A stretch of 64,000 nt of DNA from Longibacter sp051155795 (GTDB lineage: Bacteria; Bacteroidota; Rhodothermia; Rhodothermales; Salinibacteraceae). Positions within the stretch are counted from its first letter, which is position 1; each line of letters starts with the position of its first letter. Made by a program: the position numbers and the translations under genes. Under the pieces are notes generated by a model. The model saw only the letters and a list, made by a program, of their open reading frames with translations. It was not told the origin of the DNA and did not search any database. The stretch is from positions 1 through 64,000 of the forward strand of contig NZ_DAXETW010000037.1 in NCBI RefSeq assembly GCF_051155795.1, given 5' to 3'. Positions 60,273 through 64,000 of this stretch are shown here, one piece after another.

Positions 60273-62489
60273 TCATGTCCATTCGAGATCTGGGTTCGGA
60301 TTCGGTGCTTTCGGCGTCTTTTGACAGAGGAACGCGACCAGCTGTAGCGATTCCTGATCGAAGGACGGTTCATCGTGGTTGGGATCGTCCCTGTTCTCGG
60401 GGGAGGGAGGCTCCGCAATGAGGAGTCGTGGTCTCTGGCTGTCCGTCCGTCGACCTGTCCACGGCTTTGACGGCGTGGACGAGCCCCACGCCCACATGCC
60501 CCGGAATCGGTGCCCGTCGCGTTCGAAGATCAGACGGCCCGAGCGATCCGCGTTCGTGAAGGTACCGGTAAGCGCACCGGTATCCAGGTTCACGACTCCC
60601 GCGATTTCGCCGACCTCTTTGTAGTCTCCGGCGACCCGCGTCCCCTCCTGGACGAGCCGTAGCTCACCGAATGTCGTGCTCCAGGTGCCCTCCCACGTGT
60701 CTTCCGTCCGTCCAGCTTCCTGAAAGGATGGATGCTGGAGCGTCGGGCGCGATGCGTTGATACGTTGTCCGTCCCACGCATGCTGCGTTGCCTCCCCGTC
60801 CCAGCTCCACGTGCCGACAAAGCGCGTGTCGCGCAGTTCGAACCGGAGAGTCCCCGTTCGGCGTCCATTGGTAAATGCACCGGTGAGCGCCCCGGTATCC
60901 GGATCGAACGTTCCGCGGATGGTACCGACATCATCGTAGTCGCCATAAACGGATTGTCCGTCCTGCACGAGCCGGAGTGGTCCGTATGTGGTCTTCCACG
61001 TGCCGCGAAAGGGGGCTTTGTTTGGCTGTACGGCGTGAAGGCGGCTGTGAAGGACCGGCTGGTTCACCCGAGCGATCTGCGGCCGGAAGGAGCGGTTTTT
61101 CTGCGTAGGGAGACGGATCGATCGGAGAGCGCCGGCGAGCTTCTTCAGATGAACGCTCGGGACCGGTGTCGGGTGGGGGGCGGCCCGTGTCGCACGGGGC
61201 ACGCGGGCTACGATAGTCTCCCCGTCGACGGCCGCATCGTCCGCCGCGCGGAGCGTGGGTGCCACGATGCGGCCCTGGAGGACCCGCTTCTGTCGGTGGG
61301 TAAACTGCGCCTGGTGTAACTGCGCGACCGATCCTGCAGTGGAGGCCTGACCGAGAAGCATGGGACCGATCGACAGCGGTTGGCCGTCATTCAGCCGACG
61401 GACCGCTCGTTTATTCTTCTTGGAGGCGCTGCCCAGGTCAACGACGAGGTTTCTCGCAACGATCATCGACACCACGTACGCCGGTAGACGACCGGAGGGA
61501 GGCGAGTTGCCGTCCGAAAGGGCGGGACCGTCCTCCCACCAGCGCCATGCCCGGCTCCGAAGCGCCCGAACGTCCAGCCACGGACGCACGATGTCCACGC
61601 GGGCGAGGTCGACCCGGATCGACTCAATGTCGAGGTCGACGCCGGCATCCGGAAAATCGCCCCGGATGCCCACTTCCGGCATTTCAACCGATGCCCATCC
61701 GTTCAGGCGGTCGATTTCGTCCTTTGACAGCGAAACGGTTGTCCAGGCCGCTGCCGGATCGCTGAAGAAGCGCGGCGGAGAAAACCGCGTCTGGTAGAAA
61801 TCGTAGTCGATGACGGCATTCGTCGCCTTCGCCCGATCCAGGCGGTCGAGCCACTCCGTGCGAAGCAGGTGCGGGCTCTGCTCCTTGATCCGAGCAATAT
61901 CTGCGTACGCTTCGTCGACTTCCGATCGGTAACCCCGGGTCAGCCAGTCTCGCTCCACGATCGCACGTTCTTTCTCCAATCGCTCGACGTCGGCCTGGGC
62001 CCGCGCCTGTTCGGCGGGGTTATCGGAGAATCTCGCACGGATCTGTGCCTCGGACAGGCGGTCCGTCACGTGCAAAGCGAGCCGCTCATAATGCCGATAC
62101 ATACGAAGTCGATCTGACTCTCGGCGATCCGGGAGAGCGTCGTCCGCATCGGTGCCCACTGACGTGTCGTACAGCACGGCGTATGCCGCGTGCAGCTCCG
62201 CTTGCTCGGCATCGGACGGCGGCCGGTCGGCCCACTGCGCATCCAGCACCTCCTGGTATGTATCCCAGAGCAGGCGTCCATCATGCTCCCAGATCGCACG
62301 CCCGGAGGGGATTCGGTTCACCAGGAGGGAAAACTCCGCTTCGGCATTCAGCGCATCGGCCGGGGTCGTGCTCGCCTCCACGTCGAACGTCAGATCCTTT
62401 TCCGTCAGCGGCAGGCCAAGCACCGGAAACGAGCAAATAAGCTCATCCGAGTCGTCTCGCTGCTCGTACAGGAGGCGAATCTTGGCCAT
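60273..62489 (-). CDS. Large uncharacterised protein with two internal 89-residue repeats
   Basis: 738 residues, no signal peptide or membrane helix; family not recognised by name. The N-terminal 290 residues are helical and charged ('LLRTEWLDRLDRAKATN'), followed by an alternating region ending 'VRPWLDVRALRSRAWRWWEDG' and 'PPSGRLPAYVVSMIVARNLV'. Residues about 494-687 hold two 89-residue repeats. The last part, 'LQLVAFLCQKTPKAPNPNP', matches the end of the neighbour gene. The two genes are clear paralogues, except that this one has the repeats inserted. The ATG at 62489 is preferred; 62597 is also in frame. An effector, adhesin or structural role is open. Confidence 0.8.
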   Translation of the reverse strand: MAKIRLLYEQRDDSDELICSFPVLGLPLTEKDLTFDVEASTTPADALNAEAEFSLLVNRIPSGRAIWEHDGRLLWDTYQEVLDAQWADRPPSDAEQAELHAAYAVLYDTSVGTDADDALPDRRESDRLRMYRHYERLALHVTDRLSEAQIRARFSDNPAEQARAQADVERLEKERAIVERDWLTRGYRSEVDEAYADIARIKEQSPHLLRTEWLDRLDRAKATNAVIDYDFYQTRFSPPRFFSDPAAAWTTVSLSKDEIDRLNGWASVEMPEVGIRGDFPDAGVDLDIESIRVDLARVDIVRPWLDVRALRSRAWRWWEDGPALSDGNSPPSGRLPAYVVSMIVARNLVVDLGSASKKNKRAVRRLNDGQPLSIGPMLLGQASTAGSVAQLHQAQFTHRQKRVLQGRIVAPTLRAADDAAVDGETIVARVPRATRAAPHPTPVPSVHLKKLAGALRSIRLPTQKNRSFRPQIARVNQPVLHSRLHAVQPNKAPFRGTWKTTYGPLRLVQDGQSVYGDYDDVGTIRGTFDPDTGALTGAFTNGRRTGTLRFELRDTRFVGTWSWDGEATQHAWDGQRINASRPTLQHPSFQEAGRTEDTWEGTWSTTFGELRLVQEGTRVAGDYKEVGEIAGVVNLDTGALTGTFTNADRSGRLIFERDGHRFRGMWAWGSSTPSKPWTGRRTDSQRPRLLIAEPPSPENRDDPNHDEPSFDQESLQLVAFLCQKTPKAPNPNPDLEWT
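60429..61010 (-). repeat. Two tandem 89-residue protein repeats
   Basis: Coding repeats at 60744-61010 and 60429-60695, each exactly 267 bases and separated by 48 bases. Aligned without gaps they agree at 45 of 89 residues by my count. Shared landmarks are GTWxTTxGxLRLVQ, GDY, DTGALTGxFTN, RFxGxWxW and a closing RP. The pattern suggests a small beta-rich domain that has duplicated. Confidence 0.85.
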
Positions 62490-62619
62490 GATCGCGATCG
62501 AAGCCCGATTCATGCGTGTCTTCTTCGAAATGAGAATTCCGGGGCGAGCGGGTCCGATGCCGGATGCATGCGTACGAACGGTTCGTGTCGCATGCATCCG
62601 GGACGGTTTCCCGAACGGT

Positions 62620-64000
62620 CTACGACCATTTCTCGACCTTCGGCGACGGATTCGGGAGCTTCGGTAGCAGCTTGCACTTAAATCCGATCAGTTGCATTCC
62701 CGGTACTTTGAGGCCCTCGTTGGTCACGGAGCGATCGAACGACCGTTCGCTACTTCCGCGCTTGTACGAACCGCCGCCCAGGTTAATCGGGCCGAGGGAG
62801 ACACCGACATTGCCTTCCAGTTCTTTTCGGATCGCGCTGCTCTGCTGATGTAGATCGCGGAAGTTGAGAGCCACATTTCTGACGAAGATGGCGGTCGTTG
62901 GATACGCGATCATCGACCCGCTCGGCGGCTGTTTGCCGTCGGACAATGCGTCGGTGAGGTTGGTAAGGTTCGGCATATCGTCCCCGAACCGCCAGGCTTC
63001 GCTGAACAGGAACTCCGACGACATCCACGGCCGCGAGATCATGGCCTGTGCGATCTCGAACGTGATCCTGAAGTCTGAGACGTCCATCTCGCTGTCGAAC
63101 GTTTCCTTCGAGCCGGAGGCGCCCGCGTTGATCTTCACCAGCCAGGACGCGATAGGAATGGTTGCTTTGGCTTTCCACGCGTTGTGCGTCCGCTTCACGT
63201 TCGACGAGACGTCAGAGTGGGAAAAGGATTGTTGCTGCCAGCCATCCGAAAACGGTAGGCCCGCGGGGATCAACGACGTCCAGTAGAATTCTTCACCGCT
63301 TGTCGGGTCCGTGAGTTTTGCCTTGTCCAGCCGGTCGAGCAGGTCCTCCTTCAGCAGCATCAGGTCTCGCATCGTGACCTGGTTAATGAACGCCCAGATT
63401 TTCTCGATGTCGTTTTTATGGCCTGTGGAAACCCACTTGCTAAAGGCTGCGCGGACACGGCGACGGTAATTGCTGGCATTCAGTGCCCAGTCCTGCACGG
63501 CCGCAGCGTCGCTGGCATTCAGCGCGGCGAGGCGCTTCGAGTTGTATTCGAGCGAGGCGTCGAGAAATTCGCTCATTAACTCGTAGTACCGCGTGACGAC
63601 AGGGCTGTCGACAACCACCTCCTTGGTCTCGCCGGAAATAAGGTCTTCTTCCTCCTTGACCTCGATCAGCAGGTTGCGGAATCGCTCGAGCTTTTCTTCT
63701 TGATCGTCCGTCAGTTCACCGTCGGCGACCTCGCAGAATCGAAGCACGTTGCTGTATACGCTCGCGATCGACGATCCATCTTGCGTGAACGCCGAGCTGT
63801 CGAACATCTTGCGTTGTTGATCCTCGTCGTAAATCCCGCTCGGGTTGGGGATGAAGTTGACGAGTCGCGACCAGTCGGCCGCTCGAAGAATGCGTCGGTT
63901 GATGTCTTCTCCGATCGATGCGGGGGGAGCGCCGTCGCCTCGCGGGGCGTCTTCGACGGCGTCACCATCCAGCGGGGCGGCTCCGACACCGGCGTCGCTG
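62620..64000 (-). CDS. Large uncharacterised protein, paralogue of the neighbour gene (5' end outside window)
   Basis: The frame is open to the window edge at 64000, so the start is missing; an internal ATG at 63807 is not the start because sequence upstream, 'RAADWSRLVNFIPNPSGIYD', continues the protein. At least 460 residues are visible. It shares with the 738-residue neighbour the 'LLDRLDKAK', 'SRPWMSSEFLFSEAWRFG', 'SDGKQPPSGSMIAYPTTAIF' and 'LGPINLGGG' stretches and the end 'MQLIGFKCKLLPKLPNPSP'. It lacks the two repeats. No signal or membrane helix is visible. Function unknown; the tandem paralogue arrangement suggests related roles. Confidence 0.8.
   Translation of the reverse strand, partial: SDAGVGAAPLDGDAVEDAPRGDGAPPASIGEDINRRILRAADWSRLVNFIPNPSGIYDEDQQRKMFDSSAFTQDGSSIASVYSNVLRFCEVADGELTDDQEEKLERFRNLLIEVKEEEDLISGETKEVVVDSPVVTRYYELMSEFLDASLEYNSKRLAALNASDAAAVQDWALNASNYRRRVRAAFSKWVSTGHKNDIEKIWAFINQVTMRDLMLLKEDLLDRLDKAKLTDPTSGEEFYWTSLIPAGLPFSDGWQQQSFSHSDVSSNVKRTHNAWKAKATIPIASWLVKINAGASGSKETFDSEMDVSDFRITFEIAQAMISRPWMSSEFLFSEAWRFGDDMPNLTNLTDALSDGKQPPSGSMIAYPTTAIFVRNVALNFRDLHQQSSAIRKELEGNVGVSLGPINLGGGSYKRGSSERSFDRSVTNEGLKVPGMQLIGFKCKLLPKLPNPSPKVEKWS

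Overview
The window is high-GC, densely coded bacterial chromosome. The best lineage match is Rhodothermota (the Salinibacter / Longibacter / Rhodothermus group). Several signs agree: a complex I membrane-arm operon (nuoJKLM-pcd-nuoN) with a pterin-4a-carbinolamine dehydratase gene between nuoM and nuoN, an arrangement reported from Rhodothermus marinus; TonB-dependent receptors and a VWA lipoprotein with carboxypeptidase-regulatory domains of the Bacteroidota/Rhodothermota type; acidic, Asp-rich proteins as in halophiles; and start codons mostly without a Shine-Dalgarno sequence. No rRNA, tRNA, CRISPR array, insertion sequence or prophage was found.

Layout. 0-5 kb: prfA, then rpsF-rpsR-rplI, then a three-domain DsbD. 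5-16.4 kb: a hydrolase, a TPP riboswitch before tenA, an OlsB/OlsA-like acyltransferase pair, lipoprotein MsrA and MsrB, an aldo/keto reductase next to a methylmalonyl-CoA-epimerase/hydrolase fusion, a CDF cation transporter and malate dehydrogenase. 16.8-21.2 kb: a lipoprotein HAD phosphatase, an exonuclease/GIY-YIG UvrC-like protein and a PfkB sugar kinase. 21.8-29.1 kb: a complete N-type ATPase operon (atpDCQRBEFAG). 29.2-35.9 kb: a TonB receptor between two paralogous sodium:solute symporters, with a palindrome-rich divergent regulatory region. 36-46.8 kb: a CsgG-like protein and the RDD / SpoIIM / DUF4129 / DUF4350 / MoxR / VWA / DUF58 cluster. 47-56.6 kb: Ppx/GppA phosphatase, then nuoJKLM-pcd-nuoN and a small PH-like protein. 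56.6-64 kb: an accessory end with a gene-poor stretch, an orphan outer-membrane barrel, a frameshifted monooxygenase remnant and two large paralogous proteins of unknown function, the second running off the window.

How the genes work together. Complex I builds the ion gradient and the N-ATPase can use or restore it; its c subunit carries two carboxylates in the ion site, which makes proton coupling worth testing. The TonB receptor and sodium symporters form a nutrient-uptake module. DsbD and the two lipoprotein Msr enzymes point to thiol and methionine repair outside the cytoplasm. The MoxR cluster is a conserved envelope-associated AAA+/VWA system. The least explained material is the paralogous pair at 60.3-64 kb, one member of which carries two 89-residue repeats that the other lacks.
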